The notes under the pieces are model-generated. The model was not told the origin of the DNA. It ran no database searches and was given only the letters and a program-made list of their open reading frames with translations. Below are positions 7,884-15,069 of a stretch of DNA of 33,686 nucleotides, piece after piece; position 1 is the first letter of the stretch, and each line of letters opens with the position of its first letter. A program made the position numbers and the translations under genes. The stretch is from positions 1-33,686 of the forward strand of contig CAYRLZ010000067.1 of the NCBI GenBank assembly GCA_964425275.1, written 5' to 3'. Source of the DNA: CAYRLZ01 sp964425275 (GTDB lineage: Bacteria > Hydrothermota > Tepidihabitantia > Tepidihabitantales > JBDRVQ01).

Positions 7884-8135
7884 CCAATAGGACTCTTTAT
7901 AGGAAAGATAATAGCACCACCAATAGCATACCGAATAGCATCCCCAATAGGGCGGAGAATAGAACTCCCAATAGGTAAGAGAATAGAACCTTCAATAGGA
8001 TAGAAAATAGGATTACCAATAGGGGAGAGAATAGGATACCGAATAGAATTCCCAATAGGCAAAAGAATAGGGTATAGAATAGGGCATTTAATACCATCCC
8101 GAATAGCACCCCCTGTAGCACTCCCCCCTGCAAAA
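7884..8135 (+). repeat. 12-bp periodic repeat array, about 20 units
   Basis: The stretch divides into consecutive 12-mers without a single base of slippage. Examples of units are CCAATAGCATAC (7920), AGAATAGAACTC (7956), CCAATAGGGCGG (7944) and CGAATAGAATTC (8040). The core ATAG sits at positions 4-7 of 18 of the first 20 units (7884-8123), while flanking bases vary. Units beginning CC and units beginning AG or CG often alternate, giving a looser 24-bp rhythm. Units at 8088, 8112 and 8124 are degenerate. There are no unique spacers. Minus-strand readings give tetrapeptide repeats of P-I-x-x or L-F-x-x type with no ribosome binding site or plausible product, so I treat this as a non-coding array. 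Confidence 0.85.
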
Positions 8136-8433
8136 AGAAAAATCCCCTTCCGTGCGAATTAGTAAATACGGTTTACGTTTAACGCTCTACGGTTTACGGA
8201 TTAGGTGTCAGTTTAATCCTTTCATTTTTCCCTCCCAAGTATAAGTTATTGATTTAACTTCACTTAATAAAATTAGTCTCTCTTCCATATCTAAATATAG
8301 AGTAAAAATCCGTTCAAAGTGTTTCACGGAATTTTAATTTCGAAAAGAAAAAAATGTTGTCTTGGCATAAATTTTGCCAATTATATCCATTGTCTAAGAT
8401 TCGTTTGTCTCGGATTTAGGATTCTTGTCGTTA
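8136..8433. other. Intergenic stretch with direct and inverted repeats, no gene seen
   Basis: Between the 12-bp array and the end of etfB there is no convincing gene. Two exact copies of TACGGTTTACG (8167-8177 and 8188-8198) are spaced 21 bp start to start, two turns of the helix. An inverted repeat TTGGCA / TGCCAA (8362-8367 and 8375-8380) lies in AT-rich sequence and has the look of an operator, but no gene starts next to it. Confidence 0.4.
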
Positions 8434-9204
8434 TTAAATGACCTTTGCCTCTTCCCGTAAAAGGCGCACCATTTCCTTAACTTGTGTCTCCGGTTCGCCT
8501 TCAATTATCTTCCCAGGCTTCCTCGGTGGTGGAAGATAGGTTTTTATCGTTTCAATATAAGGAGGGAAATCTTTGTCAATACCCAAATCTTCTGATTTAA
8601 GGGTCGGAATCTCTCTCTTGCCGGCTAACATCAAAAGCCTTAATGTTGGATAACGGGGTTCATTTAATCCCTTCTCACAGGTGAAGATGGCGGGCAATTC
8701 GGTCTCACAAATTTCCTTGCCACCTTCTATTTCCCTCTGGCATTCGGCTTTTGGAGGACTTATTTTTAGAGCGGTGATACCGGAGATACAGGGGATATTT
8801 AGAAAATAGGAAAGAACCAAAGGAAAACTACCTAAGTAATAATCAATCCCCATCTTGCCGGTGAGGATTAAATCAAAGGGATTTTTCTTCAAATAGGCAG
8901 AGGCGAGATAAGCCTTCTTTAGGACATTATATTCCTCACCCTCAATTAAGATATGAAGGGCATTATCTACTCCCATCCCAAAAGCAGTCTTTAAGGAAGA
9001 TTTTACCCTCTCTTCGCCCAAGGTTATCGCTGTTACATCTCCGCCTAATTTTTCTTTAATTCTTAAGGCCTCTTCTAAGGCGTATTCGTCATAAGGGTTT
9101 ATCACCCATTCAATATTATTTAAGGCAACATCCCTGCCTTCGGGCGACACCCCAATCTTACTTTCGGTATGGGGGACCTGTTTGACGAAGACCACAATCT
9201 TCAT
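8434..9204 (-). CDS. etfB: Electron transfer flavoprotein, beta subunit (orphan)
   Basis: 256 residues, the usual length. It begins MKIVVFVKQVPHTESKIGV and continues with NPYDEYALEEALRIKE, GVDNALHI and the signature region ETELPAIFTCEKGLNEPRYP, with the LRLLMLAGKREI run after it. The protein binds AMP and pairs with EtfA, which carries FAD, to move electrons from acyl-CoA or other dehydrogenases. No etfA gene follows: about 650 bp of intergenic sequence and the repeat array separate it from the next gene, and a lipoprotein precedes it. The partner must be elsewhere. No strong ribosome binding site is visible. Confidence 0.92.
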   Translation of the reverse strand: MKIVVFVKQVPHTESKIGVSPEGRDVALNNIEWVINPYDEYALEEALRIKEKLGGDVTAITLGEERVKSSLKTAFGMGVDNALHILIEGEEYNVLKKAYLASAYLKKNPFDLILTGKMGIDYYLGSFPLVLSYFLNIPCISGITALKISPPKAECQREIEGGKEICETELPAIFTCEKGLNEPRYPTLRLLMLAGKREIPTLKSEDLGIDKDFPPYIETIKTYLPPPRKPGKIIEGEPETQVKEMVRLLREEAKVI

Positions 9205-9235
9205 AAAAAGTGGTTGAGTATCTTTTAATTACTGA

Positions 9236-9265
9236 AGGGTCAGGCAGTATCATCTGCCCGACCCT
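9236..9265 (-). terminator. Hairpin after the lipoprotein gene
   Basis: A 12-bp stem (AGGGTCAGGCAG at 9236-9247, CTGCCCGACCCT at 9254-9265) with a 6-nt loop lies just after the lipoprotein stop. As minus-strand RNA the one non-Watson-Crick pair is G-U; as plus-strand RNA it is an A-C mismatch, so it fits minus-strand transcription. There is no clear U-tract, so termination efficiency is uncertain. Confidence 0.55.
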
Positions 9266-9275
9266 GATAAACTAG

Positions 9276-9989
9276 TTAAGGGACATTTATCGTGGCTGTA
9301 ACCGTTACACTTGCCCCTTCGTAGGTAGTAACGGCGGTAATCGTATAGTTACCACTGGGCATTGGACCGTTGTTATAAGCCCACCATTCCGAGCGATATT
9401 CGGTATTAGCAGTCTTGGAACCGTTCTGGTCCGGGTCCGAAGCCTGAATACCCCCCGGACCGGTGAATGACCAAGAAGTAACGACGCAGTCATCGTTGAA
9501 TTTATAAATGAATGAAAGGAAGCCATTGGCATCGCGTTCGGTGCGCACGGTCATTAAGAGTTCTTTGTAGATATACATTACAATTTCGCCGACATCGGTC
9601 ATCTTCCCTTCGGTGACGGTTATCTGAGTGCCGCCGTAACCCGGTTTATACTTTCCGCCGTGGACACCAACGATATCCAGGTGGTCAACCTTACCGTTAC
9701 CATTCAGGTCTTTCCAGGCTAAGAGATAGTAATACTGAGGCAGGACATCCTCAAATTCAAACTTGGATTTAGTCTGGTCAACCCCGGTAGCATCGGAGGC
9801 AACTTCCTTTACAGGATTCCCGGTTAAATCGGAACTGACAAATAACTGAACCCGTGAGTTCCGCACGTCACCCGCCTGACCGGTCTGAAGGATGAGGGTT
9901 CCTTTTATCCCGGTTATCTTTTTCGGACAGGATAATGTGAAAGCCATTAAGGTAACACACAATATAACAAACAGCCTTCGGTAAGTCAT
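9276..9989 (-). CDS. Predicted outer-membrane lipoprotein
   Basis: 237 residues. The N-terminus has basic residues (MTYRR), a hydrophobic core (LFVILCVTLMAF) and a lipobox T-L-S-C with Cys at about residue 21. The mature part begins with a beta-rich domain (GIKGTLILQTG) like carboxypeptidase-regulatory or transthyretin-like folds, then a DLNGNGKVDHLD loop of the D-x-N-x-D/N-G type able to bind calcium. A second beta domain (residues 140-237) ends in ITAVTTYEGASVTVTATINVP, an Ig-like pattern. No enzyme motif is seen. It has its own promoter and a good AAGGAGGAG site 9993-10000, and is divergent from the Mut7-C gene. Confidence 0.75.
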   Translation of the reverse strand: MTYRRLFVILCVTLMAFTLSCPKKITGIKGTLILQTGQAGDVRNSRVQLFVSSDLTGNPVKEVASDATGVDQTKSKFEFEDVLPQYYYLLAWKDLNGNGKVDHLDIVGVHGGKYKPGYGGTQITVTEGKMTDVGEIVMYIYKELLMTVRTERDANGFLSFIYKFNDDCVVTSWSFTGPGGIQASDPDQNGSKTANTEYRSEWWAYNNGPMPSGNYTITAVTTYEGASVTVTATINVP

Positions 9990-10036
9990 CGCTCCTCCTT
10001 ATTTAATATATTTTAATACATCTTTACAAAACAATC

Positions 10037-10065
10037 ATTTTAATCTAATCTTCTGAAAAAGTCAA
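10037..10065 (-). promoter_or_regulatory. Promoter of the lipoprotein gene
   Basis: On the minus strand, TTGACT (10060-10065) and TAAAAT (10037-10042) are 17 bp apart. The predicted leader is about 40 nt and carries a strong AAGGAGGAG ribosome binding site. Confidence 0.7.
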
Positions 10066-10091
10066 CTATGTTATTCTTTTCGCTACCCCTC

Positions 10092-10120
10092 TTGTGAAAG
10101 AGAAGAAGTTTGGTTATAAT
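10092..10120 (+). promoter_or_regulatory. Leaderless-type promoter of the Mut7-C gene
   Basis: TTGTGA (10092-10097) and a perfect TATAAT (10115-10120) are 17 bp apart. The ATG at 10126 begins 5 nt after the -10 box, and there is no ribosome binding site, matching the layout at the pyr operon. Confidence 0.65.
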
Positions 10121-10125
10121 TGGCT

Positions 10126-10569
10126 ATGAAGTTCTTCTGCGATATAATGCTCGGGAAATTAGCCAAATATCTGAGGATTTTAGGCTTTGACACCCGGTAT
10201 GAGAAGAAAATCTCCGAGCAAGAATTACTCTTAATCGCTCAGCAGGAGACAAGAGTTATCCTTACCCGAACCAATCGGTTGCGGAACAAAAAGGAGATAA
10301 TATTCTTAGACACCGACGAGCCAAAGGAGCAATTGAAAATCGTCCTTAAAAAACTTGGCCTTGGAAATAGAATAAGACCGTTCAGTCGCTGTCTCGTCTG
10401 CAATGAAGAACTGATAAAGTTAGACCGGGATGCGGTCAAAGATAAAGTCCCTTATTTTACCTTTCGCACCCAGAACCTTTTTGCCCAATGCCCGGTCTGT
10501 CAGAGGATATATTGGCCCGGAAGCCATCTGGCCAATATGAAAAAATTCCTCGCATCAATTGGACTATAA
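10126..10569 (+). CDS. Mut7-C RNase-domain protein with zinc ribbon
   Basis: 147 residues from the ATG at 10126; a TTG two codons upstream overlaps the -10 box and is unlikely to be used. The N-terminal half is a PIN-like domain: MKFFCDIMLGKLAKYLRILG carries the early Asp, and ISEQELLLIAQQ is the family helix. The C-terminal half has a zinc ribbon (C-L-V-C, then C-P-V-C) and the signature YWPGSH. Where relatives typically have T-R-D near VILTR, this protein reads VILTRTNRL, so one acidic residue of the presumed active site is missing or displaced. The family is annotated as a putative RNase; activity is unproven. It is transcribed alone from a leaderless-type promoter. Confidence 0.8.
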   Translation: MKFFCDIMLGKLAKYLRILGFDTRYEKKISEQELLLIAQQETRVILTRTNRLRNKKEIIFLDTDEPKEQLKIVLKKLGLGNRIRPFSRCLVCNEELIKLDRDAVKDKVPYFTFRTQNLFAQCPVCQRIYWPGSHLANMKKFLASIGL

Positions 10570-10570
10570 T

Positions 10571-10585
10571 CGGTTTCTTAAACCG
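10571..10585. terminator. Small hairpin between convergent genes
   Basis: CGGTTT (10571-10576) and AAACCG (10580-10585) form a 6-bp stem with a 3-nt loop, overlapping the tsaB stop codon and directly after the Mut7-C stop. It could act on both strands, but there is no U-tract. Confidence 0.25.
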
Positions 10586-11225
10586 GTAGCCGGATGTCCG
10601 GTGGTCGGAAATAGAAAGGGACCAATTCGGCGATATCATCTCTTTCTCCCCGAAGAATCGCCTCTTTTGCCAGAGAAGCGATAACCAAAGGAGATGGTGA
10701 ATAGATTTGAACAACCTTCTTACCCTTAAAGACCTCCGGATAGGCGTCTAACCCCGAACCCAAAAATATCCCATCCTGGTATAATGAGATTACCTCTTGG
10801 GGAGAGATAATGACGGGCTGAGAAATCATTTCCCGATTTTTATAGACCGCCACATAAACACTCTGCCTCTTCGCATCAAGGACGATAACGACCGGTCCTT
10901 CTTCGGGGAAAAAGGTGTAGAATGTTTGAGCCAGTCCGGTGAAGGTATCAATCCCTTTTATTGGGATATTGTGGGGCAACGCCAAAGACTTGGCACAACT
11001 CAATCCGACCCTGATTGAGGTGAACATCCCGGGTCCGATACTGACACCGATGCCAGCCAAATCCTTTGCTGTAATACCAAAATGGCTGAGTGCGGTAAAA
11101 GTCAACGAGAAGAGATTTTCCTGATGACGCCAAGATTGAGAATAATTTAGCGCCAGAAATTCCTTCTCTTTTATAATACCGACCCCGGTATTAAAATAAG
11201 AGGTCTCAATCCCTAAGAAAAACAT
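10578..11225 (-). CDS. tsaB: TsaB, partner in tRNA t6A synthesis
   Basis: 215 residues from the ATG at 11225. A longer reading from 11297 adds 24 basic residues encoded inside the upstream gene and is unlikely. The N-terminus MFFLGIETSYFNTGVGII and SIGPGMFTSIRVGLSCAKSL are the TsaB/YeaZ hallmarks (G-P-G-x-F-T-x-x-R-x-G). TsaB scaffolds TsaD and TsaE in forming threonylcarbamoyl-adenosine at position 37 of ANN-decoding tRNAs. It begins 11 bp after the NYN gene and is probably the last gene of the birA-coaX-NYN-tsaB operon. Confidence 0.9.
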   Translation of the reverse strand: MFFLGIETSYFNTGVGIIKEKEFLALNYSQSWRHQENLFSLTFTALSHFGITAKDLAGIGVSIGPGMFTSIRVGLSCAKSLALPHNIPIKGIDTFTGLAQTFYTFFPEEGPVVIVLDAKRQSVYVAVYKNREMISQPVIISPQEVISLYQDGIFLGSGLDAYPEVFKGKKVVQIYSPSPLVIASLAKEAILRGERDDIAELVPFYFRPPDIRLPV

Positions 11226-11236
11226 CGGCAATCTTC

Positions 11237-11740
11237 TTAAACATAGATATCCTTGATGACGCCTTCCATTTCGTCTAAGTTCACATACTCGTCGCAAGCC
11301 CGAATTAGTTCCACTGATGTATATCCTTTACCCAATCCAACAACCGTCGTCCTTTTCCCGATACGGGAGAGGTGGTCAACCAAGGCGACAAAGTCACCAT
11401 CGCCCGTCACAATTACCACTTCGTCTAAATAAGGAGTCATTGATAAGATTTCCAGGGCAATCTCAATATCCATATTCGCCTTAAAACTACCGTCCATTCG
11501 CTCGCGCACCATCTTGGAGACAACCCGATAGTTCATAAATGATAAGGCATCAATCAGTCGCTGACGTCTTTCATCGTCTCGCTTATACGGAACGAAGGCA
11601 ACAAACTTATAGTCCCGGGCATCGTGCTTTAAGCGGACGATGATATTTCTTTGCAGGGCATCGTAGCGCACCTCTTTCCCTTGCCTTTCAAATGTCTCCT
11701 GGACATTCTGGATATCAATAAAAACTCCAACGCAACCCAT
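11237..11740 (-). CDS. NYN-domain (LabA/DUF88-like) protein
   Basis: 167 residues. The PIN-like acidic residues sit in the expected motifs: VFIDIQNV (first Asp), ANMDIEIALEIL (second Asp) and VIVTGDGDF (third and fourth). This identifies the NYN family, related to LabA and to PIN nucleases, probable metal-dependent RNases. No additional domain is present. The ATG at 11740 has a strong AAGAGGAGGGAG site before it. It sits between coaX and tsaB in a tight housekeeping operon, suggesting a role in RNA metabolism, but the substrate is unknown. Confidence 0.85.
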   Translation of the reverse strand: MGCVGVFIDIQNVQETFERQGKEVRYDALQRNIIVRLKHDARDYKFVAFVPYKRDDERRQRLIDALSFMNYRVVSKMVRERMDGSFKANMDIEIALEILSMTPYLDEVVIVTGDGDFVALVDHLSRIGKRTTVVGLGKGYTSVELIRACDEYVNLDEMEGVIKDIYV

Positions 11741-11760
11741 TTCTCCCTCCTCTTATTATT

Positions 11761-12579
11761 CTATTCACGATTTAAATAATAGATCTCACAGAGACCCCTT
11801 AGGTTTAAGAAGGGGTCAACGATATCTATCCCTTTTAAGATATACTTATAGGTAAAAGCAAGCCCGCCGGATAAAAAAACCCAAACATCACGGTCTTTCA
11901 TCTCCCCTTTTAACTTCTTAATTATCCCTTCAATCGCATACTTAGTATAGAGATAATTCCCCTTCTCAATTCCCTCTCTTGTCTCCTTTCCGATATAAGG
12001 CGGTCTCTCCTCCCGAAAGATAAAACCCTCCCTGGTAAATATGTCAGCCAATGTTTGCAGTCTACTTGTCCTCTTTAAGAAATAAAGAGAGGAGATAATC
12101 CCCGGGGCGATGAGCCCGCCCAAAAATTCACCCCGGGAAGAGACGGTAGAAAAGGTAGTGGCGGTTCCTAAGTCAACAATTATCCCTCCTTTCTTATAGT
12201 AATGAACAACACCCGCGGCTGCGGTAATCCTATCTTCTCCCAGGGGACTCTCCTTTGTGCCGTAATCTATTTTAAGTCCGGTTTTAAGCCCATCTTTCAG
12301 GGAATAGACCTTTTTCTCATAACATCTTTCTATAAAGTTCTTTAACTCCTCCCCTTTTTCCGGGACAACGGTGGCCAGGATTACCGCTCGGACCTTAGGG
12401 AGAAGAGAAAAAAGAATAGCACTTTGCCCAAGTGATGCGGAGGGTTTTTTCTTTTGCTTTCTCTTTCTTAAAGAAAGGGAAACCGTTGGCCAGCGAATTT
12501 CAATTATGAGATTCCGGCCGGCAAAAAATCCGAAGTGGGTAAAGGAATTCCCAATGTCAACCGTTAGTAAGTCAACCAT
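11761..12579 (-). CDS. coaX: Type III pantothenate kinase
   Basis: 272 residues. It phosphorylates pantothenate, the first step of CoA synthesis. VDIGNSFTHFG is the phosphate-1 loop, GEDRITAAAG the substrate segment, VDLGTATTF the second phosphate loop, and GGLIAPGI a further family block. Between the second and third strands there is an unusual basic insert, about residues 37-53 (RKRKQKKKPSASLGQS). It begins 5 bp after birA, a pairing common in bacteria. The ribosome binding site is weak (AGAAGAT). Confidence 0.93.
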   Translation of the reverse strand: MVDLLTVDIGNSFTHFGFFAGRNLIIEIRWPTVSLSLRKRKQKKKPSASLGQSAILFSLLPKVRAVILATVVPEKGEELKNFIERCYEKKVYSLKDGLKTGLKIDYGTKESPLGEDRITAAAGVVHYYKKGGIIVDLGTATTFSTVSSRGEFLGGLIAPGIISSLYFLKRTSRLQTLADIFTREGFIFREERPPYIGKETREGIEKGNYLYTKYAIEGIIKKLKGEMKDRDVWVFLSGGLAFTYKYILKGIDIVDPFLNLRGLCEIYYLNRE

Positions 12580-12584
12580 ATCTT

Positions 12585-13268
12585 CTACATTGAATCGACC
12601 TTCTCCACCTCACCCGAATTTAACGCTAATAGCCGCCCGCTTCTTGTCCGGAGGAGTAGGCGACCTTCTTCGTCAATATCCTCGGCGATGCCTTCAATCC
12701 TCTGGATCGTGGTATTGACCACGATATATTTCTCTTTCAAGAAGTTTATCTTTCTTAACTGGGCAATAATTGTCGGGAAAAAGACTGGCCTTTGGAAATG
12801 TTCTAAGATTGATTGTTGGAGTTGGTCAATGGGGATTTCCCTTTTTAGGATTGATCTTAGTGAGATGGCATTCTTAATATCTGGGGGAAATTCTTCATTG
12901 TTCACATTTAACCCACAGCCGGCAATGATTGCCTCTCTTACCCTTTCTAACAATATCCCGCCCAATTTCTTCCCCTCCCCAAAGATATCATTTGGCCACT
13001 TAAAGGAAGGTAGGAAACCAGTGATTGCCTCAATCCCCTTCACTACGGACCAGAAGAGTTTAAGATGAATGACGCCAACCTCTTTCGGCTTCGGGAAGAG
13101 CAGGAGGGAGAAGTAGAGACCACCGGGTGGTGAGTGCCAAACCCTCTCAAACCTCCCTCGTCCGGTTTTTTGCCTTTCGGCCCAGACGCAAATCTCCTCC
13201 CGATTGGCAATTTTCGCCTTGGCGATATCCTGAGTTGAAGAGACTTCTGGGAAGTAAAGTATCTTCAC
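12585..13268 (-). CDS. birA: Biotin--[acetyl-CoA-carboxylase] ligase, short form
   Basis: 227 residues. It activates biotin with ATP and transfers it to a carboxyl-carrier lysine. Motifs visible are EVSSTQDIAK, ERQKTGRGRFERVWHSP, FKWPNDIFGEGKKLGGILLE and AGCGLNVNNEEFP. The N-terminal DNA-binding winged helix of regulatory BirA is absent, so it is the monofunctional class. The start codon is GTG (13266-13268) with AAGGA 3 nt upstream. A TTGACA sits upstream at 13294-13299 but lacks a convincing -10. It is the first gene of a four-gene operon. Confidence 0.92.
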   Translation of the reverse strand: MKILYFPEVSSTQDIAKAKIANREEICVWAERQKTGRGRFERVWHSPPGGLYFSLLLFPKPKEVGVIHLKLFWSVVKGIEAITGFLPSFKWPNDIFGEGKKLGGILLERVREAIIAGCGLNVNNEEFPPDIKNAISLRSILKREIPIDQLQQSILEHFQRPVFFPTIIAQLRKINFLKEKYIVVNTTIQRIEGIAEDIDEEGRLLLRTRSGRLLALNSGEVEKVDSM

Positions 13269-13329
13269 AATCCTTGCTACCCTAATGCACGGATGTCAAT
13301 TACACTGTTACTCTAATAGCGCTTTGTTC

Positions 13330-14955
13330 TCATAATTTGATAATCTTCCGCTTGTGTCCAACTGGGCTTTCACTCCCGCTAATAAAGTAGATGCCGGGTT
13401 TCAAATTGGCGACCGAAATCTCCTTTGTCGGTTGGGAAATCTGAGCAACAATTCTCCCCTGGGTATCGTAGATTACGAAGGGAAAAATGGTTTCTGAGAT
13501 TGGTAATAAATCTCTAACCAATGTCGTCCGAGGCAGAGATTTTCGCACCGAGGCAATCTCTTTTAGTGCTACGGGTGGCGATGTATTGATAAACAAAAGG
13601 TTGCCGTTTGTTTGGTCCCAATTGGTTACCCCGAGGTCAAGATAAGAAGAAAAAGAATAGGTAATCTTTAATGTCTCATCTTGCCCTAAGGCTCTTGGCA
13701 AAGAGATATACCCGCTGAGTGGGTCAAAGGTAAAGAGCGAACAGGGAAGGGGATTATTATTTACCGCAACCTCTCTTAAAAATTGCACCGGGGCCGATAA
13801 AACCCGAAATAACTTTCTTGTGCCATCGCCAATCTTCAACTCCCTACTGGTTTGCAAGTGGTCATTAGCCACACACCCCCACATTGCGGTCTCGCACACG
13901 AGGGCTTGTCCCATTGCATAGGACCAGGTAGGAATGGTATCAAATTGCCCCCCTCTATTTTCAAAGACACAGATTGGCTCCCACCAACCACCAGCGGCCA
14001 GTTCTGGAAAGCCGTCGCCGTTACAATCACCAAAGGCAACGCAGGAGGAATACCTTCGGTTGCGCAGCATCCGAAAAACCGGAATTGTATCAATTACCCC
14101 GGCCCGATTCTTAAATACCGCTACTTGACTGATATCGCCGCTCAGTTGACCATTACTGGCAATGGCAAAATCAACCCAGCCGTCTTTGTCATAATCGCCG
14201 ACCGCAATCCTTAACACCCAGCCCTTATCCCGAAAACTAAAAGTTGCCTGACGGGGAAGCGTCCCGTTTTGATTTATGAAGATTGATACCTTTCGCCGAT
14301 AACCAACGATTAGGTCTAAGAAGCCGTCGTCGTTAATATCCAAGAATCTTAAGGCGTCGCTCGGTGTTGAATCAGCTGATGTCCAGTAGGGGGTATTTTC
14401 AAAGAGCCCGCGATTATTCCGATAAATCCTCACCGGGGAGCGGACATTGTTATAGGGGTCACCGGCGGCCACCGCTAAGTCTAAATCGCCATCTAAATCA
14501 ACGTCGCCCAAACAGCAGTCAAAAGAATTATACCGGTCCGAAGACTGCCAAAAAGGGGTGGTCTCAAGTCCACCGCCACGGTTTTTATAGATCCGGGTCG
14601 GTCCTTGATTAGAACTACCGAAACCGAGATAGACGACCGTCATATCTTCTAGCCCATCACCCGTCACATCCCCTAAATAGAGGTGACCGAAATAACCCAA
14701 GTCCTGCGAACGCCAGGAGGCTTGGGGTTCAATCGTGCCATTATGGTTATAATAAATAGCATTCCGATTAGAAGCCATATCATTACCATTCGTTGTCACA
14801 TAATCAATGAAGCGATTGGTATCAATATCCCCAAAACCACCACCGGTGGAATAGTCTAAATCCTGGGACTGCCAGGAAGGAGAAGAAGGCAGAGGAATGG
14901 CGGCAAAAATCCAGGTGAAATTAATAAGAATAGCGGATAAAAATTTAGTTCTCAT
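13330..14955 (-). CDS. Secreted FG-GAP/VCBS-repeat protein with T9SS-type tail
   Basis: 541 residues. A signal peptide spans about residues 1-19 (FLSAILINFTWIFAA). FG-GAP/VCBS-type calcium loops recur: GDVTGDGLEDM, GDVDLDGDLDLAV, LDINDDGFLDLIV, GDYDKDGWVDFAI and GDCNGDGFPELAA, each followed by a strand and an I-Y-K-N or V-F-K-N segment. This is a seven-bladed integrin-like propeller, probably adhesive. The C-terminus (VIYDTQGRIVAQIS ... KPGIYFISG ... HKRKIIKL) is a clear type A T9SS sorting domain. No ribosome binding site precedes the ATG; the -10 box of its promoter ends 6 nt upstream, so the mRNA is probably leaderless. Confidence 0.85.
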   Translation of the reverse strand: MRTKFLSAILINFTWIFAAIPLPSSPSWQSQDLDYSTGGGFGDIDTNRFIDYVTTNGNDMASNRNAIYYNHNGTIEPQASWRSQDLGYFGHLYLGDVTGDGLEDMTVVYLGFGSSNQGPTRIYKNRGGGLETTPFWQSSDRYNSFDCCLGDVDLDGDLDLAVAAGDPYNNVRSPVRIYRNNRGLFENTPYWTSADSTPSDALRFLDINDDGFLDLIVGYRRKVSIFINQNGTLPRQATFSFRDKGWVLRIAVGDYDKDGWVDFAIASNGQLSGDISQVAVFKNRAGVIDTIPVFRMLRNRRYSSCVAFGDCNGDGFPELAAGGWWEPICVFENRGGQFDTIPTWSYAMGQALVCETAMWGCVANDHLQTSRELKIGDGTRKLFRVLSAPVQFLREVAVNNNPLPCSLFTFDPLSGYISLPRALGQDETLKITYSFSSYLDLGVTNWDQTNGNLLFINTSPPVALKEIASVRKSLPRTTLVRDLLPISETIFPFVIYDTQGRIVAQISQPTKEISVANLKPGIYFISGSESPVGHKRKIIKL

Positions 14956-14961
14956 AATTTT

Positions 14962-14989
14962 AATTTATCAGAAATGTAAAAAAAGTCAA
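14962..14989 (-). promoter_or_regulatory. Leaderless-type promoter of the VCBS protein gene
   Basis: On the minus strand, TTGACT (14984-14989) and TAAATT (14962-14967) are 16 bp apart, and the ATG at 14955 starts 6 nt after the -10 box with no ribosome binding site between. Confidence 0.6.
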
Positions 14990-15022
14990 CCACAAACCCA
15001 CAGCAACGGTTGTTTGGGTAGA

Positions 15023-15050
15023 TTGACATTGCCCTCTTTTTGGGCATAAT
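15023..15050 (+). promoter_or_regulatory. Promoter of the 15070 gene
   Basis: TTGACA (15023-15028) and CATAAT (15045-15050) are 16 bp apart. A CAGGAGGG ribosome binding site (about 15058-15065) follows, then the ATG at 15070. An in-frame ATG at 15040 lies inside the promoter and cannot be the start. Confidence 0.7.
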
Positions 15051-15069
15051 CAATATTCAGGAGGGAAAT

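Noticed and set aside
7850..8133. Two minus-strand reading frames with P-I-x-x and L-F-x-x tetrapeptide repeats
   Set aside because: They are translations of the 12-bp array, mutually overlapping in different frames, with no ribosome binding site and no product-like composition beyond the repeat.
7884..8135. CRISPR array
   Set aside because: Units are 12 bp, contiguous and degenerate, with no unique spacers and no cas genes in the window.
8356..8387. Plus-strand promoter-like sequence around the TTGGCA/TGCCAA inverted repeat
   Set aside because: Spacing between plausible boxes is 14 or 19 bp and no plus-strand gene follows.
13294..13299. TTGACA upstream of birA as a promoter
   Set aside because: No acceptable -10 box at 15-19 bp; the boxes present are too weak to call.
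14364..14612. Plus-strand open frames opposite the VCBS protein
   Set aside because: Shadow frames of a well-supported gene with calcium-loop motifs on the minus strand.
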